A DNA stretch of 64,000 nucleotides from Paeniglutamicibacter sulfureus. Its GTDB lineage: Bacteria > Actinomycetota > Actinomycetes > Actinomycetales > Micrococcaceae. Every line of letters starts with the position of its first letter. Position 1 is the first letter of the stretch. Below the pieces are notes generated by a model. It did no database searches and was not told the DNA's origin. It saw nothing but the letters and a program-made list of their open reading frames with translations. Shown in pieces: positions 48,143 through 57,116 of this stretch. Made by a program: the position numbers and the translations under genes. The stretch spans positions 2,230,149 through 2,294,148 of the forward strand of contig NZ_JAULBL010000002.1 of assembly GCF_030512175.1 (NCBI RefSeq). The letters run 5' to 3'.

Positions 48143-48913
48143 GTGGACAACGCGACCAGCGCCCTCAACTCAATTCACGGTGCACGTTCCGTGGCCCGGG
48201 TTGAGGGCGTTCTCTTTGACATTGACGACACGCTGGTGGATCTCAATGCCGCCGCAGTCAAGGGATTTCACTTCCTCACCTCCGAAGACTTCAGGGACGT
48301 TCCCGATAGCCTGAGGGAGCATGCGGCGCGGGACTATGCCGATGACGGTGCTGGGGCCTATGAGCGCTACATGGCCGGGGAACTGACATTCCTGGGCCAG
48401 CGCGCTGAACGAATCCGGCGCGCCTATGGACTTGCCGGATTGGATGCCCCGTCGGCAGAGGCCCTTGGCGTTTGGAGCGCACGCTACGAAGACGTGGTTC
48501 AGGGCATGTGGGCGCCATTCCCCGACGTGCACGACTGCCTTGATGCCCTGGACGCCCTTTCCATTCCCTACGGGGCCGTCAGCAATAACGTGGAAGACTA
48601 CCAACGCCGCAAATTGGAACTTTCGGGGCTGGGGCGGATCGAAGTACTCGTGGGGTCGAATACCGCCGGGGCGCCGAAGCCGGATCCGGGGCCGTTCCAT
48701 GCAGGTTGCCGGTTGCTCGGCACCGCCCGCGGCGCGACCCTCTACGTCGGGGACAACCCGGTCAACGATGTGCAGGGTGCCATCGACGCGGGACTGCAGG
48801 GAATCCTGCTGGATCGTGCGCCAGATCACAAAACCAGATCGACCGAAATCCTGCAAAATCTTGGTTCTTTGGCCGCCATAATCACCGGAAACTCGGGGTT
48901 TTTGGCCCATTAG
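48143..48913 (+). CDS. HAD-superfamily hydrolase (YjjG/phosphoglycolate phosphatase-like)
   Basis: 256-residue phosphatase. GTG start after AGGAGC, 20 bases past gltX. Motif I VLFDIDDTLVDLN (about residue 24), a helical cap (about 35-110), motif II GAVSNNVEDYQRRK, motif III KPDPGPFHAGC and motif IV TLYVGDNPVNDVQGAIDAGL. Substrate unknown; adjacency to gltX is conserved in Arthrobacter-like genomes as far as I recall. Confidence 0.88.
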   Translation: MDNATSALNSIHGARSVARVEGVLFDIDDTLVDLNAAAVKGFHFLTSEDFRDVPDSLREHAARDYADDGAGAYERYMAGELTFLGQRAERIRRAYGLAGLDAPSAEALGVWSARYEDVVQGMWAPFPDVHDCLDALDALSIPYGAVSNNVEDYQRRKLELSGLGRIEVLVGSNTAGAPKPDPGPFHAGCRLLGTARGATLYVGDNPVNDVQGAIDAGLQGILLDRAPDHKTRSTEILQNLGSLAAIITGNSGFLAH

Positions 48914-49026
48914 GATCCTAGTGGGCCCCCGATTTGTACTTTCCGCAGATCCGCCGGTATAGTTATTTCTCGTGCTGAGGCGCACGAAAGCTTTCGAAGA
49001 GAAAGCCGGAGAGCGAATCAACGCTG

Positions 49027-49098
49027 TGGGGTATGGTGTAATTGGCAACACACTGGTTTCTGGTACCAACATTCTAGGTTCGAGTCCTGGTACCCCAG
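49027..49098 (+). tRNA. tRNA-Gln (CTG)
   Basis: 72 bases fold into a cloverleaf: acceptor TGGGGTA/TACCCCA with discriminator G, D-stem GTGT/ACAC, anticodon loop TTCTGGT with CTG, and T-arm with GGTTCGAGTCC. No CCA is encoded. Confidence 0.92.
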
Positions 49099-49104
49099 CG
49101 TCAC

Positions 49105-49126
49105 GGTCTTCGCGAAAGCGAGGACC
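49105..49126 (+). other. GAAA-capped hairpin 1 between tRNAs
   Basis: GGTCTTCGC-GAAA-GCGAGGACC, a 9-bp stem with one G-U pair, directly downstream of tRNA-Gln. Confidence 0.6.
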
Positions 49127-49128
49127 GG

Positions 49129-49159
49129 TCTGCGTGGGGGACGAAAGTCCCCACGCAGA
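49129..49159 (+). other. GAAA-capped hairpin 2 between tRNAs
   Basis: TCTGCGTGGGG (49129-49139) pairs with CCCCACGCAGA (49149-49159); inside, GAC-GAAA-GTC extends the stem around a GAAA tetraloop with one bulged G. Tandem with hairpin 1, possibly a processing or termination signal. Confidence 0.6.
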
Positions 49160-49165
49160 GCATAC

Positions 49166-49238
49166 GGCCCCATCGTATAGCGGCCTAGTACGCTGCCCTC
49201 TCACGGCGGTAACGCGGGTTCGAATCCCGCTGGGGTCA
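49166..49238 (+). tRNA. tRNA-Glu (CTC), copy 1
   Basis: 73 bases with acceptor GGCCCCA/TGGGGTC, discriminator A, anticodon loop CTCTCAC (CTC) on stem CTGCC/GGCGG, T-arm GCGGG-TTCGAAT-CCCGC. Identical to copy 2. No encoded CCA. Confidence 0.94.
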
Positions 49239-49287
49239 CGATTCATTGGAATCGGACGGTAACAGTCCTAAAACGTTGCAGCTATGC

Positions 49288-49360
49288 GGCCCCATCGTAT
49301 AGCGGCCTAGTACGCTGCCCTCTCACGGCGGTAACGCGGGTTCGAATCCCGCTGGGGTCA
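49288..49360 (+). tRNA. tRNA-Glu (CTC), copy 2
   Basis: Identical 73-base copy of the tRNA at 49166-49238, 49 bases downstream of it; the identity also covers the base before (c) and the cga after, indicating tandem duplication with homogenisation. Confidence 0.94.
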
Positions 49361-49367
49361 CGAGCAC

Positions 49368-49400
49368 AATGGTTCCAAACTTCGGTTTGGGACCATTTGT
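49368..49400 (+). terminator. Terminator of the tRNA cluster
   Basis: AATGGTTCCAAAC-TTCG-GTTTGGGACCATTTGT: stem of about 12 bp with a stable TTCG loop and one mismatch, followed by TTTGTCGTT. Positioned 8 bases after the last tRNA. Confidence 0.8.
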
Positions 49401-49481
49401 CGTTAAGACGGGTTTTCCCAAGGTCCCTGGAATTCTTCGGCTAGCTTACGAATAAAAATCCAAAGTGTTTGGCATGATGTA

Positions 49482-51287
49482 GTGGTGACTACTAGCAATG
49501 GCTCTGAACCCCTAGGTTCTCCACCACTCTCGGCCGTGCCGGCCGACATGGAAGCCATCAACCTGCTCACCGGCGTTCGAACGAATCTTGCGGACAGCAT
49601 CTTGCCGCTTGAAATTGCAGGCGTTGCCCAGGCACGCGAAAACGCGCGTAGCGCAGTGGAACAACTCGACGACTACATCCTGCCGCGATACCGCAGCCTG
49701 GATGCACCCCTGTTGGCCGTGGTGGGCGGCTCAACCGGAGCAGGGAAGTCCACACTGGTCAATGCCCTGGTGGGACACCCTGTCACCCGTGCCGGGGCCA
49801 TTCGACCCACCACCCGCCAACCAATCCTCCTCCACCACGAGTTGGACCGTGCCTGGCTGGAAAACGACAGGATCCTCCCCGGCCTGCGGCGCATCACCGG
49901 AACCGCAGTCAGCCGAGACCAACACATTCCTGCGGCACGGGTTGGTGCCACGCCGGACGCCGCGCTGACCGACTCCATCATCTTGTTGCAAGATGACGCA
50001 GTCCCACGTGGCTTGGCCATTCTTGATGCTCCAGACGTGGATTCCATCTCGGATGAAAACCGCCGTCTGGCCGGCCAGCTGTTGTCTGCCGCCGACCTCT
50101 GGATCTTTGTCACGACGGCCAACCGTTACGCGGACGCCGTACCCTGGAAACTTCTCTCCGAGGCCGCCGGGCGCAATATCACCTTGGCAGTCGTCCTGGA
50201 CCGCGTGCCGGCAGGTCTCGAGGATGAGATCGCCACTGACCTGCGCGGTATGCTCCTGCGCGAAGGTCTGGGCGGCGCCGAGCTTTTCGTGGTTCCGGAA
50301 TTTGACCTCGACGAGATGGACATGCTGCCTGCCAAAGCGGTTGATCCGCTCAAGGACTGGCTGGGTGAGCTGGCTGCCAATGCCGAATCACGGGCATCGA
50401 TTGCCCGCCAAACGCTGGCCGGGGTGCTTGGCCAGCTCGCGGATCGCAGCGATGTCATTGCCGTGGCCATGGGGGAGCAGGAGACCAGCGGCAGCCGCCT
50501 GGCCCAATACGCCGATGAGGCTTTTGAACAGGCACACGAGGGAATTCTGTCCAGCGTGCAAGACGGAACGCTGTTGCGTGGCGAGGTTTTGGCACGGTGG
50601 CAGGACTTCGTAGGCACCGGCGAGTTTTTCCGTTCCCTTGAATCCGGCATTGGCCGGCTTCGGGATCGGATCGGTGCCTTTTTTACCGGCAAGCCCAAAC
50701 CCGTGGACCATGTGGAAGAGGCCATAGAAAGCGGTCTGCATGCCGTGGTGGTCGACCAGGCCGCCAAGGCCAGTGAAACCACTGAAGAGCGCTGGCGGGC
50801 CGACCCGGCAGGCAAAGCCCTGGTGGGCACCGCCAATCTCGGTTCACTGTCTCCCGGATTCTCCGAACAGGTGGCAGAGCAGGTGCGCGCCTGGCAAGGG
50901 GACCTGATGGAAATCATCCGCACCGAGGGTGCCAGCAAACGCATGACCGCACGCATGGTGTCCTTCGGCGTCAACGGAGTCGCCGTGGCACTGATGGTGG
51001 TCGTCTTCGCCTCCACCGCCGGATTGACGGGACTGGAAGTCGGAATCGCCGGCGGATCGGCCGTGGTCGGGCAGAAGCTGCTCGAGGCGATCTTTGGCGA
51101 AGACGCTGTGCGCAGGCTCACCAAGCAGGCAAAGGATTCCCTGGCCGACCGGTGCACGGCCCTGCTGGAGACGGAAAAGCAGCGATTCATCTCGCGCCTG
51201 GAAAACATCCCCACCGCACAGGACGCCAAAGTCATGAAACAGAATTCGGCAGCCATCCGCCGACTGGCCCGGGAGCAAGGTGCATGA
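49482..51287 (+). CDS. Dynamin-like GTPase, first of a pair
   Basis: A 601-residue membrane-remodelling-type GTPase. G1 LLAVVGGSTGAGKSTLVNAL (about residue 80), RPTTRQP (switch Thr), G3 region LAILDAPDVDSISDENRRLA, then WIFVTTANRYADAVPW. The middle and C-terminal parts are long helices (AQYADEAFEQAHEGILSSVQ, VAEQVRAWQGDLMEIIRTEG), with a hydrophobic hairpin near 490-535 (VNGVAVALMVVVFASTAGLT) that could insert in membrane. Ends ATGA-overlapping with a second GTPase, an arrangement like other bacterial dynamin pairs (DynA/DynB, IniA/IniC). The function here is unproven; the group may act in envelope repair or division. Confidence 0.8.
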   Translation: MVTTSNGSEPLGSPPLSAVPADMEAINLLTGVRTNLADSILPLEIAGVAQARENARSAVEQLDDYILPRYRSLDAPLLAVVGGSTGAGKSTLVNALVGHPVTRAGAIRPTTRQPILLHHELDRAWLENDRILPGLRRITGTAVSRDQHIPAARVGATPDAALTDSIILLQDDAVPRGLAILDAPDVDSISDENRRLAGQLLSAADLWIFVTTANRYADAVPWKLLSEAAGRNITLAVVLDRVPAGLEDEIATDLRGMLLREGLGGAELFVVPEFDLDEMDMLPAKAVDPLKDWLGELAANAESRASIARQTLAGVLGQLADRSDVIAVAMGEQETSGSRLAQYADEAFEQAHEGILSSVQDGTLLRGEVLARWQDFVGTGEFFRSLESGIGRLRDRIGAFFTGKPKPVDHVEEAIESGLHAVVVDQAAKASETTEERWRADPAGKALVGTANLGSLSPGFSEQVAEQVRAWQGDLMEIIRTEGASKRMTARMVSFGVNGVAVALMVVVFASTAGLTGLEVGIAGGSAVVGQKLLEAIFGEDAVRRLTKQAKDSLADRCTALLETEKQRFISRLENIPTAQDAKVMKQNSAAIRRLAREQGA

Positions 51288-52924
51288 GCCGCCGACGTCA
51301 AACCACCACCGTGAGCCCGCTCGAACGTCGGCTTGAAGCGCTCAAGCTAGCCACCGAACTGGGTACCGACCGCCTTGAGCCTGCGGTGAGCGATGCTTCG
51401 TGGCAAGTGCTAGAGCGGGCTTCAACCCGCAGAACACTCTCCGCGGAGCATACGGTGGTCGGATTTTTCGGAGCGACGGGCAGTGGAAAGTCCTCCTTGT
51501 TCAATGCGATCGTGCGACAGGACCTCGCACGGACCGCCGCAACCCGGCCGACCACCAGTCAGCCAATGGCAGGAGTCTGGGGAGGCCCAGGATCCGAACC
51601 GTTGCTTGATTGGCTGGGCGTGCAGGAACGCCACCTCATTGACACGCCCTTGCGACTGGAAAAGAAGGGGCTCTTTGGATCGGAGAAGGAAGCCAGCGGC
51701 CTGATCCTTTTGGACCTACCGGACTTTGACTCCACCGTTGCAGCCAATCGCGAGATCGCCACCAAGCTCGCCGGCCAGGTCGACGTCTTGATTTGGGTGC
51801 TCGATCCCCAAAAGTATGCGGACGCGGCTGTCCACCATGATTTCATCAGGCCTCTGGCTACCCACGGCTCGGTCACCTTGGTGGTCCTGAACCAAATTGA
51901 CAAGCTGAAGGAAAACCAGCGGGAGCCCGTGATGGATTCGTTGCGCTCCATCCTTCTGGCAGACGGCCTGGCAAGTCCACGCATACTTGGCGTCTCGGCG
52001 CTTACCGGCGAGGGCCTGGATGCCCTGCGACAGGAGATTGCCCGGGTGGTCACCGAACGTGGTGCCGCGACAAATCGACTGACCGCCGACGTGGCCACCA
52101 TCGCGGGCCGGATGGCGGAGGGATCCCGGGAAGAGGAACTCAAGCTGCCCGGGGAGCCTGCCAAGAAGGCATTGACCGTGGAGCTGGCCGCGGCCGCGGG
52201 TGTGAATACGGTGGTGGATGCCGTGCGCACCTCCTATCGGATGGACGCCCACAAGAAGACCGGCTGGCCACTGACCCGATGGCTGGCCAAGGTCCGACCC
52301 GACCCTTTGCGCCGGCTCAACCTCAAGAGCGCGGATGTAAACCCCAAGCTCAATCGCACGTCCCTTCCTGCCCCAGGTGCCGCGCAGCGGGCTCAAGCTG
52401 ATTCAGCGGTTCGGCGATACGCGGACGAGGCAAGCGCCGGAGCGCCAGAAGCCTGGAAGGGATCGATCCGCCGGGCGGCGCGCGCCGGTGAGGCAAAGCT
52501 TCCCGACGAGTTGGACCAGGCAATTGCCAACACCGCTATCGGTGCCGCCAAGGGGTCCTGGTGGTGGCCGATCGTCTCCGTCATCCAGTGGATATCATTG
52601 GTCACAGCCCTTGCGGGCGCGCTCTGGCTTGGCGCCCTGTTCGGTGCGCAGTACCTACAATTCACCTTGCCCGAGGTTCCAAAGGTCGAAGGCTTCCCTG
52701 TCCCCACATTGATGCTCTTCATTGGCATATTATTAGGCATTGTCTTGGGGCTGGCCACAGGGCTGATCGCCCGCATCGGCGCTGCGGGACGCGCCCGCAA
52801 GGCCCGACGAGCGCTGTATGCTTCGGTTGGTGCCGTGGCGGAGCGCTCGGTCATTGAGCCGGTAGGCGCGGAAATCACCAGACACAATCATTTCATTGGA
52901 GCCTTGCAACGTGCCCGCAGCTGA
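51284..52924 (+). CDS. Membrane-associated dynamin-like/Era-type GTPase, second of a pair
   Basis: 546 residues. GTPase domain: G1 VVGFFGATGSGKSSLFNAIV (about residue 60), ATRPTTSQPM (switch), G3 LILLDLPDFDSTVAANREIA, G4 LVVLNQIDKLKENQ and G5-like LGVSALTGEGLDALR. The C-terminal third has two strong membrane segments (VIQWISLVTALAGALWLGAL and LMLFIGILLGIVLGLATGLI). Start at ATG 51284 overlaps the first GTPase stop; the end overlaps thiL by 14 bases, so all three are coupled. Confidence 0.85.
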   Translation: MSRRRQTTTVSPLERRLEALKLATELGTDRLEPAVSDASWQVLERASTRRTLSAEHTVVGFFGATGSGKSSLFNAIVRQDLARTAATRPTTSQPMAGVWGGPGSEPLLDWLGVQERHLIDTPLRLEKKGLFGSEKEASGLILLDLPDFDSTVAANREIATKLAGQVDVLIWVLDPQKYADAAVHHDFIRPLATHGSVTLVVLNQIDKLKENQREPVMDSLRSILLADGLASPRILGVSALTGEGLDALRQEIARVVTERGAATNRLTADVATIAGRMAEGSREEELKLPGEPAKKALTVELAAAAGVNTVVDAVRTSYRMDAHKKTGWPLTRWLAKVRPDPLRRLNLKSADVNPKLNRTSLPAPGAAQRAQADSAVRRYADEASAGAPEAWKGSIRRAARAGEAKLPDELDQAIANTAIGAAKGSWWWPIVSVIQWISLVTALAGALWLGALFGAQYLQFTLPEVPKVEGFPVPTLMLFIGILLGIVLGLATGLIARIGAAGRARKARRALYASVGAVAERSVIEPVGAEITRHNHFIGALQRARS

Positions 52925-53930
52925 TCTCATGACCGTAGGAAACCTTGGAGAAAGCGGGCTTCTGAAAAGGATACTGCCGCGGTTGCAGGGGGCTCCGGCG
53001 TTGCTCGGCCCGGGTGACGATGCGGCCTTGATTGCCGCTCCCGGTGGAAAGTTTGTCATCACTGTGGACACGCTCGTGGAAAACCAGGACTTCAGATTGA
53101 GCTGGCCCAGTGGTTTTCGGAGCAGCGGGTTCGACGTCGGATGGAAGTCCGCCGCCCAAAACCTCTCCGATGTGAATGCAATGGGTGCCATTGCGACGTC
53201 GGCAGTGATTTCGCTGACGTTGCCACACTCCACCCCCATATCTTGGGTGGAGGATTTGGCCGATGGATTCAGCTCTGCCGTGCGTGAACTGGGAGCCGGC
53301 GAGTGCGCCATCGGCGGGGGAGACCTGGGCAGGGGAAGCGAGCTGTCCATTACGGCGGCAGTCACCGGCGCCCTTGCCACAGACCGTGCGGTCCTTCGCA
53401 GCGGTGCGAGGCCCGGGGATGTGGTGGCGGTTGGCGGCGTGCTGGGCGTAGCTGCGGCCGGCCTGGCACTCATGGATTCATCGGTTTCGCACGTGGAATG
53501 GACTGAAGATGAGAAGGCTCTTGTCCTTGGCCAACGGCGGCCTACCCCGCCACTGGCGGCTGGGCCCGGTGCTGCCCGCGCCGGAGCTTCGGCCATGATG
53601 GATCTTTCCGACGGGTTGCTCAAGGATGGTCGTCGCATGGCCATTGCCAGTGGAGTAGCCATTGATTTCGATACCCGTTCCCTGGAGGCCGACGCGCTAC
53701 GGCTGTCCCGGGCTGCCTCGAGGCTGGGCAGGGAAGCGATGGACTGGGTCCTCGGAGGAGGGGAAGACCACGGGCTATTGGCCACGTTCCCGAAGGTTGA
53801 GGATTTGCCCGACGGTTTCCGGGCCGTGGGCATGGTCAGGAAATCCACTGGCGGCGAGCCGGGCGGGGAAGTTCTCCTGGACGGCAGGAGAGCAGATTCC
53901 GCCAAGGGATTTGACCACTTCGAAGGCTAA
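52911..53930 (+). CDS. thiL: Thiamine-monophosphate kinase
   Basis: Phosphorylates thiamine monophosphate to the diphosphate coenzyme. The GTG at 52911 has GGAG 8 bases upstream and gives 339 residues; ATG 52929 is an alternative. Motifs: LLGPGDDAALIAAPGGKFVI, VTVDTLVENQDFRLSWPS-type residues (the D-x-L-VE-HF block), VGWKSAAQNLSDVNAMGAIA, CAIGGGDLGRGSEL and MMDLSDGLLKDGRRMA, WVLGGGEDHGLLATFP. PurM-like two-domain ATP-binding fold. Confidence 0.93.
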   Translation: MPAADLMTVGNLGESGLLKRILPRLQGAPALLGPGDDAALIAAPGGKFVITVDTLVENQDFRLSWPSGFRSSGFDVGWKSAAQNLSDVNAMGAIATSAVISLTLPHSTPISWVEDLADGFSSAVRELGAGECAIGGGDLGRGSELSITAAVTGALATDRAVLRSGARPGDVVAVGGVLGVAAAGLALMDSSVSHVEWTEDEKALVLGQRRPTPPLAAGPGAARAGASAMMDLSDGLLKDGRRMAIASGVAIDFDTRSLEADALRLSRAASRLGREAMDWVLGGGEDHGLLATFPKVEDLPDGFRAVGMVRKSTGGEPGGEVLLDGRRADSAKGFDHFEG

Positions 53931-54005
53931 GGCGTCGCTTATCCGATGTTCACGGTGAACTCACCAAACCGGGTTGCCGGAGCGTTCGGTGGAAACGATC
54001 TTCCC

Positions 54006-54725
54006 TTAGTCCCCGGTTTTGCGCAGTGCCTCGGTCAGGGCATTGGCGGTCTGCACGACGACTTCCTGGTGGGCCTTGCCGGGCTGTCGTGAGAGACGTT
54101 CAATGGGCCCCGACATTGACACTGCCGCGATGACACGTCCGGAAGGTCCACGCACGGGAGCAGATACCGAGGCAACGCCGGGTTCGCGTTCGCCCAGGCT
54201 TTGGGCCCAGCCCCGTCGCCTGACTCCTGCCAGGATGGTGGGAGTGAAGCGTGCGCCGTGCAATCCATCCAACAGCCGTTCGTGGTCTTCCCATGCCAAA
54301 AGGACCTGCGCGGCCGAACCTGCCTTCATCGACAGTTGGGTTCCGACAGGAATCGTGTCGCGGAGGCCCACCGGCCTTTCGGCGGAGGCCACGCACACGC
54401 GGTAGTCGCCCTGTCGACGAAACACCTGGGTGCTTTCCCCGGTGGAATCCCGCAATTGGATCAGCAGCGGACCAGCTGCGGCTATGAGTCGGTCTTCGCC
54501 CGCCGCAGAGGCGAGTTCCACGAGGCGGCCGCCCAGGACGAATCGTCCATGGATGTCCTTGCCGACAAGACGATGGTGCACGAGTGCCTGGGCCAGACGG
54601 TGCACTGTTGGCCGTGAGATCTTGGTCAGGGAGACCAACTGGGCAAGGGAGGTTGGCCCGGCCTCAAGGGCATTGAGGATGAGGGCCGCTTTGTCGATGA
54701 CGCCAACGCCACTTGATGTGTCCAT
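54006..54725 (-). CDS. IclR-family regulator of leucine biosynthesis (LtbR/NdgR-like)
   Basis: 239 residues: N-terminal winged HTH (about 8-70; LILNALEAGPTSLAQLVSLT, SRPTVHRLAQALVHHRLVG) and C-terminal effector domain (about 80-235; STQVFRRQGDYRVCVASAER, PVGTQLSMKAGSAAQVLLAW, VRRRGWAQSLGEREPGVASV). It is divergent from leuCD, the arrangement known for Corynebacterium LtbR and Streptomyces NdgR, which control leuCD and leuB. Role inferred from that synteny. Confidence 0.9.
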   Translation of the reverse strand: MDTSSGVGVIDKAALILNALEAGPTSLAQLVSLTKISRPTVHRLAQALVHHRLVGKDIHGRFVLGGRLVELASAAGEDRLIAAAGPLLIQLRDSTGESTQVFRRQGDYRVCVASAERPVGLRDTIPVGTQLSMKAGSAAQVLLAWEDHERLLDGLHGARFTPTILAGVRRRGWAQSLGEREPGVASVSAPVRGPSGRVIAAVSMSGPIERLSRQPGKAHQEVVVQTANALTEALRKTGD

Positions 54726-54739
54726 AGTTTGATATTGCT

Positions 54740-54756
54740 ATCTCACTATTTGAGAT
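54740..54756. promoter_or_regulatory. Candidate IclR-family operator
   Basis: ATCTCA-CTATT-TGAGAT is a perfect 6-bp inverted repeat in the leuC/iclR gap. Its right arm TGAGATG recurs upstream of leuB (39304-39310). Autoregulation and leuCD control fit the family. Confidence 0.55.
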
Positions 54757-54837
54757 GCAAATCCGCTTACTGGATATTACGTGTGCGTGGGTGGAACAGT
54801 TAAGACATAGGACTTTTATCAAGTGAGGGAGTCGGTT

Positions 54838-56295
54838 ATGGCCGCACACCAGGCAGCACAGACGCTGGCCGAAAAAGTATGGAACGCACACGTCGTTCGC
54901 AAGGGCGAGGGAGCAGGCGGTGCGCGCCAGCCGGACCTGATCTACATTGACCTGCACCTGATCCATGAGGTGACATCCCCGCAGGCCTTCGAGGGTCTTC
55001 GTTTGGCGGGGCGTCCCCTGCGCCGCCCCGACCTGACGATTGCCACCGAGGACCACAACACCCCGACGCTGGAAATCGACAAGCCGATTGCGGATCTGAC
55101 CAGCCGCACGCAGATCGAGACCCTGCGCAAGAACTGCGCCGAGTTCGGAGTTCGCCTGCACTCGCTGGGCGACAAGGAGCAGGGCATCGTTCACGTGGTC
55201 GGCCCGCAGCTTGGCCTGACCCAGCCGGGCATGACCGTGGTTTGTGGTGATTCCCACACCTCGACCCATGGTGCATTCGGCGCTTTGGCCTTCGGCATCG
55301 GCACCTCCGAGGTCGAGCACGTCATGGCGACGCAGTCCCTTTCCTTGAAGCCATTCAAGACCATGGCCATCAACGTCGAGGGCACCCTGAAGCCGGGTGT
55401 GACGGCAAAGGACATCATCCTTGCGGTCATTGCCAAGATCGGCACCGGCGGCGGACAGGGCTACGTGCTGGAATACCGTGGCTCGGCAATCCGTTCGCTG
55501 TCCATGGATGCCCGCATGACCATCTGCAACATGTCGATCGAGGCCGGTGCCCGTGCCGGCATGATTGCACCGGATGCAATCACCTACGAATACATCAATG
55601 GGCGCCCGCACGCGCCACAGGGTGCCGACTGGGATGCGGCTGTTGCCGAATGGGACACGCTCGCCACGGACGAAGGCGCAACCTTTGACTCGGAGGTGTT
55701 CCTCGATGCCAACGACTTGGAGCCCTTCGTCACCTGGGGCACCAACCCCGGACAAGGGATTTCGCTTTCCGGCAAGGTTCCCGCCCCCGAGGACTTTGAC
55801 GACGAAAATGCGCGTGCAGCCTGCGAACGGGCGCTCGAATACATGGGACTGGAAGCCGGAACGCCCATGAAGGACATTCGTGTGGACACGGTGTTCCTGG
55901 GTTCCTGCACCAATAGCCGCATGGAAGACCTGCGCGCCGCCGCCAGCATCATCCAGGGGCAGGAAAAGGATGCAGATATCCGCATGATCGTGGTTCCGGG
56001 TTCTGCCCGGGTGCGCTTGGAAGCCGAAGCCGAAGGGCTTGACAAGATCTTCAAGGACTTTGGTGCCGAATGGCGATTCGCCGGGTGCTCCATGTGCCTG
56101 GGCATGAACCCGGACCAACTTGCAGAGGGCGAGCGCTGTGCCTCGACCTCGAACCGCAACTTCGAGGGACGCCAGGGCAAGGGTGGACGCACCCACCTGG
56201 TCTCGCCATTGGTTGCCGCTGCAACCGCGATCCGCGGGACCCTTTCCTCGCCCTCGGATCTCGCGACCTCTTCCTCCGCCGCAAAAGTAGCCTAA
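54838..56295 (+). CDS. leuC: 3-isopropylmalate dehydratase large subunit
   Basis: Isomerises 2- to 3-isopropylmalate with LeuD; binds a 4Fe-4S cluster. ATG 54838 follows GAGGGAG; an upstream GTG at 54823 would consume this site. 485 residues. Motifs: [60 protein letters not shown], and the cluster Cys residues in [18 protein letters not shown] and [13 protein letters not shown]. The end carries a short Ala/Ser-rich tail ([16 protein letters not shown]). Confidence 0.97.
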   Translation: MAAHQAAQTLAEKVWNAHVVRKGEGAGGARQPDLIYIDLHLIHEVTSPQAFEGLRLAGRPLRRPDLTIATEDHNTPTLEIDKPIADLTSRTQIETLRKNCAEFGVRLHSLGDKEQGIVHVVGPQLGLTQPGMTVVCGDSHTSTHGAFGALAFGIGTSEVEHVMATQSLSLKPFKTMAINVEGTLKPGVTAKDIILAVIAKIGTGGGQGYVLEYRGSAIRSLSMDARMTICNMSIEAGARAGMIAPDAITYEYINGRPHAPQGADWDAAVAEWDTLATDEGATFDSEVFLDANDLEPFVTWGTNPGQGISLSGKVPAPEDFDDENARAACERALEYMGLEAGTPMKDIRVDTVFLGSCTNSRMEDLRAAASIIQGQEKDADIRMIVVPGSARVRLEAEAEGLDKIFKDFGAEWRFAGCSMCLGMNPDQLAEGERCASTSNRNFEGRQGKGGRTHLVSPLVAAATAIRGTLSSPSDLATSSSAAKVA

Positions 56296-56304
56296 GGATT
56301 CATC

Positions 56305-56907
56305 ATGGAGAAAATAAACACCCATACCGGAATCGGCGTTCCGCTGCGCCAAAGCAACGTGGACACCGACCAGATCATCCCGGCCGTCTACCTCAAGCGC
56401 ATCACACGCACCGGGTTCGAGGATGCCCTCTTTGCGGGATGGCGCAAGAACAAGGACTTCATCCTTAACCAGGAACCATTCTCCAAGGGCTCGGTCCTGG
56501 TGGCGGGACCCGACTTCGGTACCGGTTCCTCGCGCGAACATGCCGTCTGGGCCCTGAAGGATTACGGTTTCAAGGCAGTCCTTTCCTCCCGTTTTGCCGA
56601 CATCTTCCGTGGCAACTCGGGCAAGCAGGGCCTGGTTGCCGCCGAGGTGGCACAGAGCGACATCGAGTTGATCTGGAAGGAAATCGAGAACCACCCCGGC
56701 ACGGAAGTGACAGTGGACCTCGAAGCCCGGACCGTCACGTGCGGATCCATCATTGCGCCGTTCGAGATTGATGACTACACGCGCTGGCGCCTCATGGAAG
56801 GTCTTGATGACATCGGATTGACCCTCCAGCACGAGGCAGACATCACGGCTTATGAATCACAGCGTCCGGCCTTCAAGCCCACCACGCTTCCGGCCCGCTA
56901 TTCCTAG
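56305..56907 (+). CDS. leuD: 3-isopropylmalate dehydratase small subunit
   Basis: Small (swivelling) subunit paired with LeuC, nine bases downstream of it. 200 residues: [68 protein letters not shown] and [19 protein letters not shown]. Complete. Followed by palindromes before murA. Confidence 0.97.
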   Translation: MEKINTHTGIGVPLRQSNVDTDQIIPAVYLKRITRTGFEDALFAGWRKNKDFILNQEPFSKGSVLVAGPDFGTGSSREHAVWALKDYGFKAVLSSRFADIFRGNSGKQGLVAAEVAQSDIELIWKEIENHPGTEVTVDLEARTVTCGSIIAPFEIDDYTRWRLMEGLDDIGLTLQHEADITAYESQRPAFKPTTLPARYS

Positions 56908-56961
56908 CCTTAGCTGACCGCTTAACGCCGCTGCCCAGCTCCTCGGTTACTGCTACTCACC

Positions 56962-56977
56962 CCGGAATTCCGGGGGA
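56962..56977. repeat. 16-bp perfect palindrome in the leuD-murA gap
   Basis: CCCCGGAATTCCGGGG, 55 bases after leuD. Possibly half of a terminator or an operator. Confidence 0.5.
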
Positions 56978-57023
56978 TTCAACGACCGAGGTGGCTGGCG
57001 GCGCGACCAGCGTTACATTTTCG

Positions 57024-57054
57024 ATACAGCCTCCGGCAATGCCGGGGGCTGTAT
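57024..57054 (+). terminator. Strong hairpin upstream of murA
   Basis: Arms 57024-57037 and 57041-57054 pair over 14 positions with one T-G pair and an AAT loop, 63 bases before murA. Likely the leuCD terminator; a leader structure for murA is the alternative. Confidence 0.65.
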
Positions 57055-57116
57055 GCTTGCTTAGTCTTCCCTTCGGATTCGAAGGCCAAACAATTTCTGG
57101 TGAGGTACTCAAGTTC

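Noticed and set aside
54664-56832. 722-residue minus-strand open frame over leuCD
   Set aside because: Antisense shadow of leuC/leuD due to GC-rich third positions.
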